From Saturnia japonica (taxonomy: Eukaryota > Arthropoda > Insecta > Lepidoptera > Saturniidae), in the NCBI GenBank assembly GCA_033032175.1, contig CM065334.1, positions 1,919,705 to 1,983,704 of the forward strand: a DNA stretch of 64,000 bases, read 5' to 3'. A model generated the notes under the pieces. The model searched no databases. It worked only from the letters and a program-made list of their open reading frames with translations, and was not told the origin of the DNA. This document shows positions 33,501 through 45,900 of this stretch, in pieces. Position 1 is the first letter of the stretch. Every line of letters begins with the position of its first letter. A program made the position numbers and the translations under genes.

Positions 33501-33677
33501 GTCAACCCTAACGAATGGCACAACAAGGAGACCGCAACCTCTCGCAGACGACTCTATATATCCACATCGTGTACACGCGTGTTAATTCAACATATTTTTT
33601 TTTTAAATAAACTAGTTCTACATACAACGTAAACAACTTTACACACACACACACAACAAAAACGGAAATCTCGAATT

Positions 33678-33989
33678 CCTCAGTGTTTTTCTTTGTTGTT
33701 TGAAACACATCAAAAAATAATTAAAAGTTCTATTTTCAAATCAATTATTTTCTTTTATTAAGAACAATTAAAAAAAAATCAAGTGTTTTCGAAAACTGCT
33801 TTACGCGAGCTCAATTGTTTAAAGTGTGATTTTTGTTGAGTGTGTATTTTGAACGGTTTTAAATTTATGCGCATTTTGTGGCGTTTGATATAATTTTAGT
33901 TTTTCTGTTTTGCTACGAACAATGACAGTTAATAACAGCTAGGTTGCGTGTTATTACAAGTTTTTTAATCGACTCTATCATTGGCAAAG
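33678..33989 (+). other. Candidate 5' untranslated exon of gene 2
   Basis: The first coding exon of gene 2 starts at an acceptor (42883), so a leader exon must lie upstream. A donor GGCAAAG|GTGAGT at 33989 is a good match, and CTCAGTG (33677-33683) could be an initiator. Nothing else ties them to gene 2, so the link is a guess. Confidence 0.25.
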
Positions 33990-34499
33990 GTGAGTTTTTT
34001 AATTTTTGTTTTATTATATGTATACTAGTGGTGACACGGGGCACGCCTTTTTACGAAGTAATTATTTTCATACCGTACCTAATTTTATTTTCATTTATAT
34101 TATTGACAATTTCATATAACCTATGAATTGTGTAATAATATGTACTTCCCGTGTACGAATTTCATCAAAATCGGTTGTCTTTTTTACGATTTCTCTAAGT
34201 TTTATTGACAATATTCATCATTTAAACAATCTTTCTGTCATTTGAACAAAGACATAAGCATCCCGTATACCAAAATTAATAAAAATTGGCAAAGCTGTTT
34301 TTCATTGAAATCCCTACATAGAAACAGACAGTCAAGCAAAAAGTATTCAAATATCGATTTTTGATTAATATCCTATAAGTATTACTTATTACTGAATCTG
34401 TATTTCGTATTATATATTTTCGTGTATATATATATTTATGTATATTTCGGATATGTATTAGGTAATTTGAAAAAAAGAACATGTACGTACAGACAGAAC

Positions 34500-34870
34500 T
34501 ACTGATTTATTAATATAGATATTCAGCAAAAATAATTACCTAAGCAAATGTATTATTGTTAATAAGATTTATATTAAAAAAGCTACTCGGAATTAATTTC
34601 AATCCGTCTGCATTCTTTTCCTGTAAATTGTATTGTAAAACCTACATGAATCACTTTCGTTTTCACTTGTATTGACAATGGCATAAATTGGCAAAATATA
34701 CCTATAATATATTATGTACTTAAAAAAAGCGAACCGTCGCTGGACGCCTGGCAGACGTAATACATAGAAATTATTTTCTACAGATTATATGCATTTTTTA
34801 TAAAAAAAATTTAACTATGGATAGGCTTGCGTTTGACCACTATCTCCCCTGATCGTAAGTAATGATGTGG
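34500..34870. other. AT-rich, no gene seen
   Basis: Non-coding stretch before a fossil LINE; no repeat recognised. Confidence 0.35.
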
Positions 34871-34871
34871 T

Positions 34872-36130
34872 CTACGACGGAGCACGCTTGCCTAGAAGGT
34901 ACCTATTCACTCGAGACTTGAAGATACCCAGGTTATAATTATCGGGAAATACGAAACCCGGCAAAGTGTTCCAGTCTTTAGCGGTGCGCATTATAAATGT
35001 GCTAGCAAAACGCTTTGCGCGCACTGGTGGAATATCTACCATAAATCGATAAAGCTTCGCCATGTCTCTTGTCGTCTGGTGGTGAAAGAGGGATAGGGGA
35101 ATTAAGTTGTGCAATTCCAACGCACACTCGCCGAAATGTATCCAGTATAAAACCGATAAACTGGCAACTTTCCGCCGATGTTCAAGGCTCTGCAGCCTTG
35201 CCTCAACTAGCGAATCGTTGCCAATGAGTTTTTTGGCACGCTTCTCGATTGCCTCCAATGCCTCAAGTTGCTACTTGGCAGATCCGTCCCGAAGATGAGA
35301 GCAGTACTCCATGCACGATCGGACTTGCGCTTGATGAAGATCAAGCAGCTGACCCGGCGTGAAGTACCGTCTCACCTTTGCAAGGACACCTAGCTTTTTG
35401 GCAGCCAACTGAGCTTTATAGTCAATGAAGGAGCCAAAATTGAGGGTTGAAGACATCGTAACGCCTAGAAGTTCCAGATAGTCGGTTATCGGAATGGACA
35501 CATCTCTGAAAGTAGGAGTTAGTAGGAAGGGACTACGTTTAGCGGAAAATAGACATACATGAGTCTTAGTGGCATTAAACTTGACCAGGTTGGCATCACC
35601 CCGGTTGTCTTCAAGGATAAGTTGACCATGGTTTCCCTGAGATACTGTACTTGCGTTCCACTGGTACGTGCATTAATTAGGTTTATAACCTTCTACGACT
35701 GTACCATCGTCTGCTTACCCAAAAGTACCGGCTTCACAGAAAGTACTGACCCTTGAGGTACCCCTGCTTTGATAACCAATAGATGGGAGGAGCATCCATC
35801 AATGACCACTCGACTCAATCGTTCCCTCCAAAAGTCCGATATCCAAGCACGTAACCTGGGGCGCAAGCCGTATGAAGAAAGCTTGTTTAAGAGGCTATCA
35901 TGCCAAACTGTCGAAGGCCTTCAAGATATCAAGCAAAACGGTAAGCGCCTCCCCATGACACTCGAAAGCTTCGCTCCAGTTGTGAGTGGCATACGCTAGG
36001 TCTCCAGTGGACCAATTACGGCGAAATCCATATGGCAGGTCACTTAGGAAGTCATTCGCTTCAAGGTATGCCAGGAGCCTGCCATTCAGTATACGTTCCA
36101 AAATCTTGCAGAGTATGGACGTAACCGAGA
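34872..36130 (-). pseudogene. Fossil LINE reverse transcriptase (CR1/Jockey-type)
   Basis: Read on the minus strand, the pieces follow the order of a LINE ORF2. From 36101: MERILNGRLLAYLEAN and LPYGFRRNWSTGDLAY, the early reverse transcriptase blocks, then LLDILKAFDSLA with the catalytic Asp. Next comes GVPQGSVL in another frame near 35740, then LELLGVTMSSTLNFG with LAAKKLGVLAKVRRYF (35501-35271). The C-terminal block from 35258 (IEKRAKKLIG to NRYLLGKRAPS) closes it. Several stops and shifts and a missing active-site region show it is dead. Its protein type resembles copies often seen in Lepidoptera. Confidence 0.75.
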
Positions 36131-36159
36131 TGGGCCTATAGTTGGCCGGTTCCCTCCGC

Positions 36160-36610
36160 TCCCGGCTATTTTATAGACAAAAATGCTTATTGTGGGTGTT
36201 ACATAGAAGATTGACGTATACGCTGACTTTTCTAGGTCTTTTTAATTCTTACAATTATGTAGTACATTAATTTGCTATATCTCGTAGGGTTTCCTCAGCG
36301 TAAGCCATTTAAGCGCCCGAATTGATTCCAAATGACCAGTATTTTGTAATTGCTCGGAACTGTAACTATTTTTCTAAAATAAAAGTAGCCCATGTTACTA
36401 ATTGTAACATCAGCTATCTGCAAGGGAAATTCCCGTCAAAATTGGTGCAACCGTTTTTGAGACTACCCGGAACAAATAGACAAACAAAAAAAATTGAAAT
36501 GGTGTTCTTTGTTAAAGGTATCGTATCTGCTTTCACATGCATTTAGTAAAAAACTGTTATTTTGACATTACAAGAAGGCTCTTCAATTTTTATAATTGTA
36601 TAGACTAAAT
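36160..36610 (+). repeat. Family B, copy 3
   Basis: From CTCCCGGCTATTTTATAGAC through TAAGCGCCCGAATTGATTCC and AGGGAAATTCCCGTCAAAAT to AATTGTATAGAC. Confidence 0.6.
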
Positions 36611-36639
36611 AAGAAGATAAGTAATATAATAATTAATAA

Positions 36640-37000
36640 TCTATATATTAATACGTGAAGCAAAACTTTCGTTACCTTTTGCCTATTGCGTGCACGGGAG
36701 GAAGACTATGAGATTTGGCATGGTTAAAGTTTATATGGAGAAGGAGTGCAGAAAGATAAAATTACCTATAAAATATCAATATATTAAATAAAATAAGTTA
36801 ATACTGCGAAAGCTAACCCGCCCTGCCATTTAACTAAGACTCCCCAAAATATTGACATTGTCACTCAACGAAAAGTGACAGCAAAAAATAATAATAAAAA
36901 AAGTAATACTCATTGTTTATGAATACTGCAAACATCAAATAGAAAATAGTCTATGATCAAAAAGTCGCTTCGAATTTCGACCTTATGGCGATCGCTAGTA
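36640..37000 (-). repeat. Family C, copy 3 (minus)
   Basis: TTAATACGTGAAGCAAAACT, GGCATGGTTAAAGTTTATAT, CCCAAAATATTGACATTGTC, then TAGTCTATGATCAAAAAGTC. Confidence 0.6.
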
Positions 37001-37009
37001 ATTAATAAT

Positions 37010-40000
37010 AATATATTAGTTTATTAACAGGGTAGACAAAGGAGAATGGAAAAAACCTGAATAAAGGATAAACACATAATAATGGGCAAATAAATTATAC
37101 TTACCTTTTTTCTGTGGGTTAAGGGACGGAGTATTTATTAAAACCGATGTAAAGTCGAGATAATGTGAAGAAAGAATAATTTTCGTTTGAAATAAACATA
37201 TAGGTAAAACATTGCAGTGTCTGTGAAGATTACAGCATCGCGTCGCGGTTGAGTTAACCTGGTATGTGGCTCACAAGTCAATTCTAATAACCAGTCATTA
37301 TAACAAACCGCATTTCTTAAGACAGATAATTTCTCAGACAATCGTTTGTTATTAAAGTCATTAAAAGTTTATTTTTCACAGAAGACCACAAGATAAATTA
37401 TACTTAAATTGCCATTGAAATAAAGATAATAATATTCTAAAATAACTAATTGATTTAGTAAACAACGTGTTGTTATATGAAATTACAATTGCGTAGACAG
37501 GTACGAGGAGCATGGGAGCTAAAAAGTAAACCAGCAACCGTCCCTGAATTCATACGCGTTAATTGCAATGTAAAACGTAATAATAATGTCATGTCATGTC
37601 ATGTCAAGAAATGTCATGTGATTCAATAACATCTAGTATGAGTATTTACAGCACAATATAACAAGATGTTTAGTAAATAATGACTGTCACCATCTTGACT
37701 GTCATTTATATCAGACTGGCTATGGTCAGTAGGTACTGTTTTCACTATAATACCGGCAAGCTGTAATGGCCGTTATGACACATTACAATAGTGAAATGTT
37801 GTGCTATTTAGCGATCCACTATGAGACGATCGTATTAGATTTCATTCTTTAAAATTTCGAATTTTGAAAAACATGGGGGGGGGGGGGATTGGGGCAGCTT
37901 GATACAGAAAAAAATCAATGTCATATCTTCACACACAATGACCAGTTTAAATAATTAATTTAAAAAGAGCCGGAATGAATTTGGTAATACAGTAAGAAAA
38001 AACAAATAAACATCAACAAATTAAAATATGAATATATTCTAGTTACAGAGACAAATAGATTTATATTTCACAAGGTTATTCGCGAACATGTCTAGATCTG
38101 ACTTTTTAGACTCGGCATTATAACGTGATACAATTCTATTCAACGGAGAGAAAAGCCCCTAGTTTGTTCGGTAATGATTAGTAGCGAATATATTAAAACG
38201 AGGAGCTCTGGGTTGTTTTAAATAATAATACAAGTCATAAGAATTTTTTGTGTCCCATTTGTGGGGTACAAAGATACATAGAATGGAGCACTTTTATACG
38301 AAAATATTTATGTATGGATATAATACTTCAATTACAAAATGTTAAGAAAATAACTTTTAAATGTTGAAGATTAATCAGTGTTAAGACTAAAATTAAAATA
38401 AAAACATCTTTCTCATAGCCTTATCTTTTAAAAACAAAACTATATTAACGATGGACTGAATTAATTATCAAACAAAAATAATTGTTTATTTACAGTCAAA
38501 CTTGCATTAGTGGCAACAGTTCCAGTCATAGACTGAGCTCTCTTTAGTAATAACAAGTTTCTAATGAGACCTCAATTTATAATGGCACTATTACCACCGT
38601 TGTGTGGTAGAGCATATTAGTGTATACTATCTAGGCGACCGAGCTGTGCTCGGTGTCTTATAAACAAAAAAAGAAAAACACCTATCTAGGTAAACTTGGA
38701 ATGTAAAACATTATCTAAATACAAAGTTTCATAGAAACCGTTGGAGCCGTTTCCGAGAAACCAATAACATATATATAAACAAGATTTACTTGCTTAATAT
38801 AAAAAGATTATATGCGCTTAAATAAATTCAAAAAATATATAAAAACAAAGATCGAGATGCCCCCTTTGAAAAATGAGTACATATCTGCAAAACACCAGGA
38901 TTACAGTTGCAACTGCAAAATCAACGTTTGACTTTTCTTCCACAATGGGAACAATTTATTAGATCTAAGTTTCTTCCTTAGATATAGGATCGCTTTCAGT
39001 TGGGAATGTATCATTTTCTACACAATTTTCAGCAGCATTATTAAGCACACTAGTATGTATGTCCACAAAGAAGACCTTGTGTATTTACCGAATTTATCAC
39101 ATTCATATCGTTTACTTGGACGTAATTGACACGTATCAATGTGCCCCGGGCAGACTTTTATTGAAAAACCAAAGAAATTTATAAAACCATCGAAAACGAT
39201 TAAAAATATTTCTATTCCAAGTATTGAATGAATTGACTAACGTTTGGCAAGTTTTAATCTTAATGATACCATATAAAACAGCAGAGAAATACTTTTACAC
39301 ACTTATGTATTTTTTAGATTGGTTCCAACTTCCAGTTTCAATCTTTTTTCGACACTAGAAGATCCTACATGGATGGATCTTACTCGGGGGATAACCCACC
39401 TTAATGTGGAGACACAGGATCGCGTGAGCATGAACCTCGTCGCCTCTTTAGTTGGTCCTGACGAACCACCTGTGACCACGGTTTCAACCTAACCTAACCA
39501 ATCCAATACGCAATCAGTTAGAGACGTTTAGCTAATAAACCTACATAAATGTAAGCGTTAGATTTCTAATTTTAGTGTCCATTCACAACCTATCGACAGT
39601 TCACAATATCTCACTAGGTTGATTGTAATGTAACAGTTCAAATAATTATTCGGTTAAATGTGTGGGTGTGGTGACATCCTATAATTGTATTATCACTACT
39701 AATTGCGTTATGTTTTTTTATATATTTTTGTAACGTTTTTCTCATAACAAGGATATCACAGAAAAGATAAAGCGTGATAAAATGATTACTATTACATAGA
39801 GTCCAAAGTCACTACGTTATAAAGAAGAATTTGATTTATTTATAGAGTTGCTCTGTTCCATGGTTTCAGAGCAACTCTTCACCGCGCCCCGCCGCCCCCT
39901 GCCGCAGCAAACGCACCCCTGTAATCTCTCGTTATTCTCGATTCTTGTACTTTCATACAGCTTTCCAGTTTTCATGAAGCTCATGGTTGCTACTTCGCCC

Positions 40001-40010
40001 CTTAGGGCCT
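37010..40010. other. Gene-poor stretch
   Basis: No supported ORF. Seen: repeated ATGTC units at 37586-37618, a G run of 13 at 37875-37887, a GAGCTGTGCTCGG-containing repeat remnant (38635-38810), and a perfect hairpin at 39844-39878 next to a GC-rich patch. Confidence 0.4.
39844..39878. other. Perfect 12-bp inverted repeat
   Basis: AGAGTTGCTCTG and CAGAGCAACTCT flank an 11-base loop that itself contains CCATGG. A C-rich patch (39880-39927) follows immediately. Confidence 0.6.
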
Positions 40011-40019
40011 TAGCGTGAA

Positions 40020-40520
40020 GTTATTGTAATAACATGGGATAGTAAAAATGCCGTTAGATTTTATGTAAATAATTCATTCGTATTCAGTGAAACCAAATTC
40101 AAACTCGCTATACTGTTGTTCACTATACTGTGGTCTTGTTTACACTACTCTATGGTCCTATTGCAGATTTCTTCCTTTTATCGCTTGATGTTTATACTTG
40201 GTTGTCCAAAACAGAACTGTCCTGGCTCTTTTTTTCGAACTCACTACACTTTTAGCCTTAAGGTTTCTGTAACCTTAGGAGGCTTTGATAGTTTCACCGT
40301 TCTTAGATGTCCTAGCTAGGAACATGGTACGCTCAAATACTCAAATAAAACGTGGGACGAAATGACTATAATGGCCTTGAACTTTACGACATTAAAAAAA
40401 AGGGGAAGTGTGCTATTTTTAGACATTATGTAATCGGAGCTTTGAATGTGTAAAACTGCAATGTCTTTTGTCAATGTTTCGAGTAGATTCTAAACGTTTC
40501 CAGATATTTCGAGAATAGGA
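40020..40520 (+). repeat. Dispersed repeat family F, copy 1
   Basis: Matches 53210-53660. Shared blocks are GTTAGATTTTATGTAAATAA, TCTATGGTCCTATTGCAGAT, TGTCCAAAACAGAACTGTCC and GTTTCCAGATATTTCGAGAA. Non-coding. Confidence 0.6.
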
Positions 40521-40659
40521 TTTTTCTATCTTTACTTATATCATAAACATCTGTACTATATAAAATAATAAAGTGGAAGAGATTTTTTTGTTCGTTTATT
40601 TAAAAACGCTAATTTCAAGCTCCAGTCCGATTCGAAAAATTCACAACGAATAGTACATA

Positions 40660-41190
40660 TAAGTTATCTAACATTAGGCTACAACTCTCAACTAGCCTTA
40701 AATATTGATTTTTGTTATGTAAGTCAAAGGTGGAAGTTCTCCCGAACTGCTTTATCCGCGTGCACTGGCGTAATGGTTAATGATACGTAAATATAATGTT
40801 CTACAAAAAGTATTGATCCTTAGTATATCTAAAAAAAATCTGCGTTAGCATATGCTTATCTCTGATACATAAGCCACAATAAGCTAATTTGCGACAAACA
40901 ATTGTTAAAAATTAAAAAGTGATTTATAAACATTATTTTTATACATGGCATATTAATCCTTACAAACAAAAGTTACTTCATCATAAAGACAATTTTATGA
41001 AGTTAAATTTTGCTCTTTAGAGTATGTTATTTGGACACATAGTTTAGGAGATAATGAAAACTTAAAATAATTTGTACTTGCAGGAAGAACAATTATGATA
41101 GGATATACGAGTGCGTTTGCGCAGCGGTTTTTGTCGTATAAAATTAACACGGGTGAAACGGGTGAAGTATTTTTTTCAATGTAACAGGTA
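40660..41190 (-). repeat. Family D, copy 3 (minus)
   Basis: TAGGCTACAACTCTCAACTA, GGCATATTAATCCTTACAAA and AAATTAACACGGGTGAAACG mark the copy. Confidence 0.65.
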
Positions 41191-41455
41191 CTTCCAGAGA
41201 TTAAATCGTGCAAATAAACAATCTCAATCTTCATATTAGTATAAATATAGATAGGGATGATAAATTTTATTACAAATTTAAGTTGAAAAGGGAAATAACA
41301 TATTCCGTGTTGTGTTTTATAAATTAGAATGAGTCATTTGCTTAGGTATGGTTATTGGGATTTACGGAATCGCACAGTAATGGCCTAATTTTAGCGGTTT
41401 TTGTTTTTATTTATTTACTGACTAGCTGTACACGCTGGTCCGTATGCGTTAACTA

Positions 41456-41960
41456 CAGATATATTATTTACTAGCTATGCCCGCTTGAATCTTGCTCCCC
41501 CGCTCCCGGCTATTTTAAAGACAAAAAATGCTTATTGTGGGTGTTCCTTAGAAGATAGATGTACACCCTCGCGGACTTTTTGGTAGGTCTTTTTAATACC
41601 TATAATTATGTAGTACATTAAATTGCTATAATTCTTATGGCTTACTCAGAATAAGCCATTTAAGCGCCCGAATTGATTCACAATGATCAGGTTTTTTAAT
41701 TGTGCGGAACCCTAATTCTTTTTCTAAAATAAAAGTAGTCTAAGTTACTCTTTATAACATCAGCTATCTGTCAGTGAAAGTCTCGTCAAAATCAGTCCAA
41801 CCGTTTCGGAGATAACCCGGAACAAACAGACAGGCAGACAAAAAATTTAAAAATGGGCTTTTGGTTATAGTTATCGTATATTCATTCATATGCATTTAGT
41901 AAAATGCTGTTACTTTGAAATTACAAACAGACACTTCAATTTTAATAATTTTATAGATGA
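41456..41960 (+). repeat. Family B, copy 4
   Basis: From GCTATGCCCGCTTGAATCTT through AGCGCCCGAATTGATTCACA and CTATCTGTCAGTGAAAGTCT to AATTTTATAGATG. One of the fullest copies. Confidence 0.65.
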
Positions 41961-42114
41961 AGATATCGTGATAGTTTTTTAAGATAAAAATGAAGTATCT
42001 AAGGAGTAAAACAAGAAAAAAATCTATCTAGTAGTTTTTCCGTGATGCTCGGAGATAAACAAACCTCCATCATTTTATTTATATAGATTTTTTTCTGTTT
42101 TCGTTATAGTTTAT

Positions 42115-42335
42115 ATCGTTATGGCTACAATCTCGTCTGATCTTAACTGACGATGTGGCTCAAGAAACAAAGCCTAGTGTAGGATATGACTCTCAAGTGC
42201 AGCTGCCGGAACACAACTATTAATGCTCCGTGACAGATTTACAACTTGAGGGTGGTAGCTAGCCAGGACGGCTTTAGAAAAAGCCCTACCACCATGCTAT
42301 GGTTTCATCACGATGTTTCAATCTAACTGTTAGTT
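42115..42335 (-). repeat. tRNA-derived SINE, copy 2 (minus)
   Basis: CTACAATCTCGTCTGATCTT is the SINE tail; GGGTGGTAGCTAGCCAGGAC and ATGGTTTCATCACGATGTTT follow. The tRNA-like head is lost. Confidence 0.55.
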
Positions 42336-42539
42336 CATAAGTTTAGGTGGTTTAAACAATTTAAACAAACAATCTCTTGAACTTCAGTAATATAATTAGA
42401 TATATGTAACTGATATAATACTGTTAAGTATATATGTAATTGGTTTCTGGAACCGCTCCAACGATTTGAAAGAAAGAACACGATATTTTATGACAAAAAA
42501 GATAACCAACTATTTATGTTAGTCAAATCATCGGGTTTT

Positions 42540-42700
42540 GAGGAGTTCTTCAACTTCTTTGTACATGAACCGATTTGAATGATTCTTTTTTTGTTGGATA
42601 GGGGATACCTCAAGAGTGGTTCTATTTATATTCATTGGCACTGGACTGTCAACTTCGGTGATACACAGTTGGTTTTCTTTTTTGTCAAAACTTGTATTGT
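42540..42700 (+). repeat. Dispersed repeat family E
   Basis: ACCGATTTGAATGATTCTTT, GTTGGATAGGGGATACCTCA, then CAACTTCGGTGATACACAGT. Also at 46370-46600, 58450-58680 and 59270-59500 (plus), and 9425-9600 and 32700-32850 (minus). Confidence 0.6.
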
Positions 42701-42891
42701 AAATTCCAAGTTTACGTAGTTAGTGGTTTTTTTTTGCTAAGATATTGAACGCAGCTCGGTTGCTCATATAATATATATCTATATGAACAAGTAAATATTT
42801 AATAATCGCATATCAAACACACGTTCGTCTTTTTATATTATTAGTGGCGACTGGTTTAAGAAAACATGTTTTTTATTTTCCAGACCATGTG

Positions 42892-42964
42892 ATGATGTAT
42901 TTCGAGGCTGTTATTATTGCGGTTCTAGCGAATGGGTTCATCGCCACCAACGGTCAATATGTTG
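42892..42964 (+). CDS. Gene 2, exon 1: signal peptide
   Basis: MMYFEAVIIAVLANGFIATN, a signal peptide, followed by GQYV up to the donor GTTG|GTGAGT. Two ATGs in a row (42892, 42895); either gives the same signal. The acceptor at 42883 implies an upstream leader exon. A start-stop ATGTGA at 42887-42892 overlaps the first ATG. Confidence 0.75.
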
Positions 42965-45900
42965 GTGAGTTCTTTATCGTCAAAAGGCGCCGGAGTAGCA
43001 CTTGCCAGTTTTATAACATTTATTTTCCCTTTTATTTTTTTTTCATCTTATCCTATTGGCTAGTGATTTCGGCTTCGCTTACTCCTTAGTTATACCCCAA
43101 CCTTCTTACTTTATAACTGAATTACTACAATCAACTATCATCTCCTTTTTCACCACATTGAATACCTAAAAATCCTTCCTTCGTGCTCACCTACAGTGTA
43201 AAAAGAACTCGCATGCAAGTTTTCATGATCCTAGCTCAAGTACTTTGAGCGGTGCTTTGATATTTCAGTCAGTTATCCTTTTATTGCTATAGGTGACATT
43301 TTTTAACTGTACTAGGAATAGATTCTCCCTTTATAATGTTTTAACTCCTTGTATTCCCCGTCCTACTGACCTTATGTGCCTTCTAACGCTTGTCCCCGAT
43401 AACCTTTTCATAGTAGAATTCTCTCGGTAGAGAGTAGTATATTCTTTGGTAGAATTCTTGTCAAAATTTATCATAATTAATAAAATTAAACTGTAGATGA
43501 TAAAGTCATTTCGTGCATGTTTCTAATGTTATTCCATAGACTTTAGTTATGTAATAAATGTTGTAGGATTAGTTTATCGTGTTGTTTTTGTGTTTGTTTA
43601 TGGATAGCCCGGACTGGAAACATTTAAAATTAATAAACAGGTCGTAGTTTATGATAAATTTCTTTCCTTTATGGTTCTATATACTTGACATTGGCGGAAT
43701 TGTGTTTACACACACGTTGCCATTATATAAAAAAAAAAGAATATTTTAACGTTCTTCAATGGCTAAGACACCGTAAGTAAGTAAGTAAGTAAGTATCTTC
43801 AACAAGGTCAGTTAAAGCAATTATAAATGTCAAAATACGACTACCGGTTCAGAAAACATCTCAGTCATCGAGAACAACCGGTAATAAACTCGATAAGGCT
43901 TATAAATTAGGTATTATCGTTTTTACTTTGTCCATACAGCACTATCATCCATTTAATGATCCACCGTATAATAACCCTTTGACGATAAGACCTGCTTGAC
44001 ATGGTCCTTGAACTTATAGTCTGGCAAATCAGTAAACGTACTTCGGGATCTTATTAAAGAATCTAAAACTAATACTTTCAAAATTTTTATTGGTCTTTTT
44101 AAGTCGTAAAACACGGTACGACAAATTTATGTCTGTTTCTAGTATTAAAACTGTGCCGGTCATCTACAAGTTCTAACTTGTTAAAGATCTTACGAATATA
44201 CGTAAAATTTTCAAATTCATTAAATTCTTGAAATCTGTTCTTTAGTGATTCACGAGGTCCCAGGTTATAGATTGCTGGAATTACCTGTTTTTCTAATATA
44301 AATTCGGTATCTACCTCAGCTGCGGTCCACTACGGAGATATCCCATAAGACTATAGAGGTAAACAAAGTAGGCTAACCTAACAGTATCAATATCTATTAA
44401 CTGATGAATCTTACGTACTGCGAATGCAGCAGAGATTAGCCTTCAAAGTTTTAATTTGCGGACCGCATTGTCATCAAATACCTAGAAGACAGTATTATCA
44501 ACTAAGCTTACTAAATTTCCTTCTCTCTTGATATTACTATCAACACTTAGAACATTGGGTAAAGCAAATCTTATATATTTTGTTTTGTTTGCATTTAGAT
44601 ACTAGCTATAAATTATTTCGAAGCAAACCATTCGACAACATCACAACTAACTGGTACGACCTGTTTTGATAAATAACACATTACTATCTATAATCAATGT
44701 TTAAGCAAATCTTCTATGTATATTTTATATGTTTATATAAATTTTCAAAAAGGTGAACAAGCTTTAAAACTATCTAAAGCACGTTTTTGCACTCATTAAA
44801 AATCAGTGATCTCGGTACATTCATTTGCCTTGTTTATTTATCTTGTTTGAGTTCATGTATCTTGAAATTTATCTCCTTTATGAATTCATGACACTTATGT
44901 CTGACTGGATATTGAGTATCGTACACCATGAGTAACCACTGTGGCATGCTTAGGAGTATCTCATTCCTTGATCATTCTTTGTAAATCTAGTATTCAAGTG
45001 GTAGGGATCTATATCGGACTGGGTCGCGACCATCTTGTATATGGTGGTAAAATCGTCACAGCGTTCTTCAAGCGTAATGTAAAGATATATTTATGTAGAT
45101 GGGATGACAGCTGTGACAACTGATGGATTACCAATTTCTCGATGGTCGCATTAATTTTTGATTGTACTTTGCTTACCACCAGTTGTCACTTTACCATGGT
45201 TTAAAACAAAATAGTCATTAAATCTCTTTCAAACCCATTGTTTATGAGAGTTAATCATGAAAACTGTCAATACACAAAAATCAAAATAATGAAATATTTT
45301 TATATTACAGATATATTCCAAGGGTTGCAGGCCTTGCTACAACCATTCCAAGTAAACACCGACATAAATAGATACTATGACGTCACCACAAGGAAATCCG
45401 TGTCAAAAAAGCATGGCGACAGACGTACTGGTGAAGTTCTGAGACCAAACAATCCAATAAATAATTATAATTTATTCTCGACGACAACAAAACCTACTAA
45501 GAAATCTACTTGGCCTAATTCTAGTCAATACCAACCCACCACAAGGAAACCTAACCAGCAAACTGCAACTACAAGACTGCCTTGGGAAGATGACAATATT
45601 TATAATTACAACAGTAATTCCAATTCCAACAAAAATGTAAATCATAATAATAATTACAGCGGAATAAATATCCAATACAACAACAGAAAACCATCCAATT
45701 ATTACAACGATGAAGCAACAACAGAAAGTTATGCCAAACCAAACAATAAGCCCAACGATCGACGACCAACTCAAACTGAACCTGCACGCAACATTAGTTA
45801 TTCCACCGCAAATAATTTAAGCAAAAAACAAAACGAACCGAATAAACCTACCTCAAACAGAAACGTAAACGTTACCGGGTTCATAACAACAAACAACAAC

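Noticed and set aside
33508..33708. Minus-strand ORF over the candidate leader exon
   Set aside because: It has low-complexity Val/Cys/Lys content from a CA microsatellite and no splice or start context.
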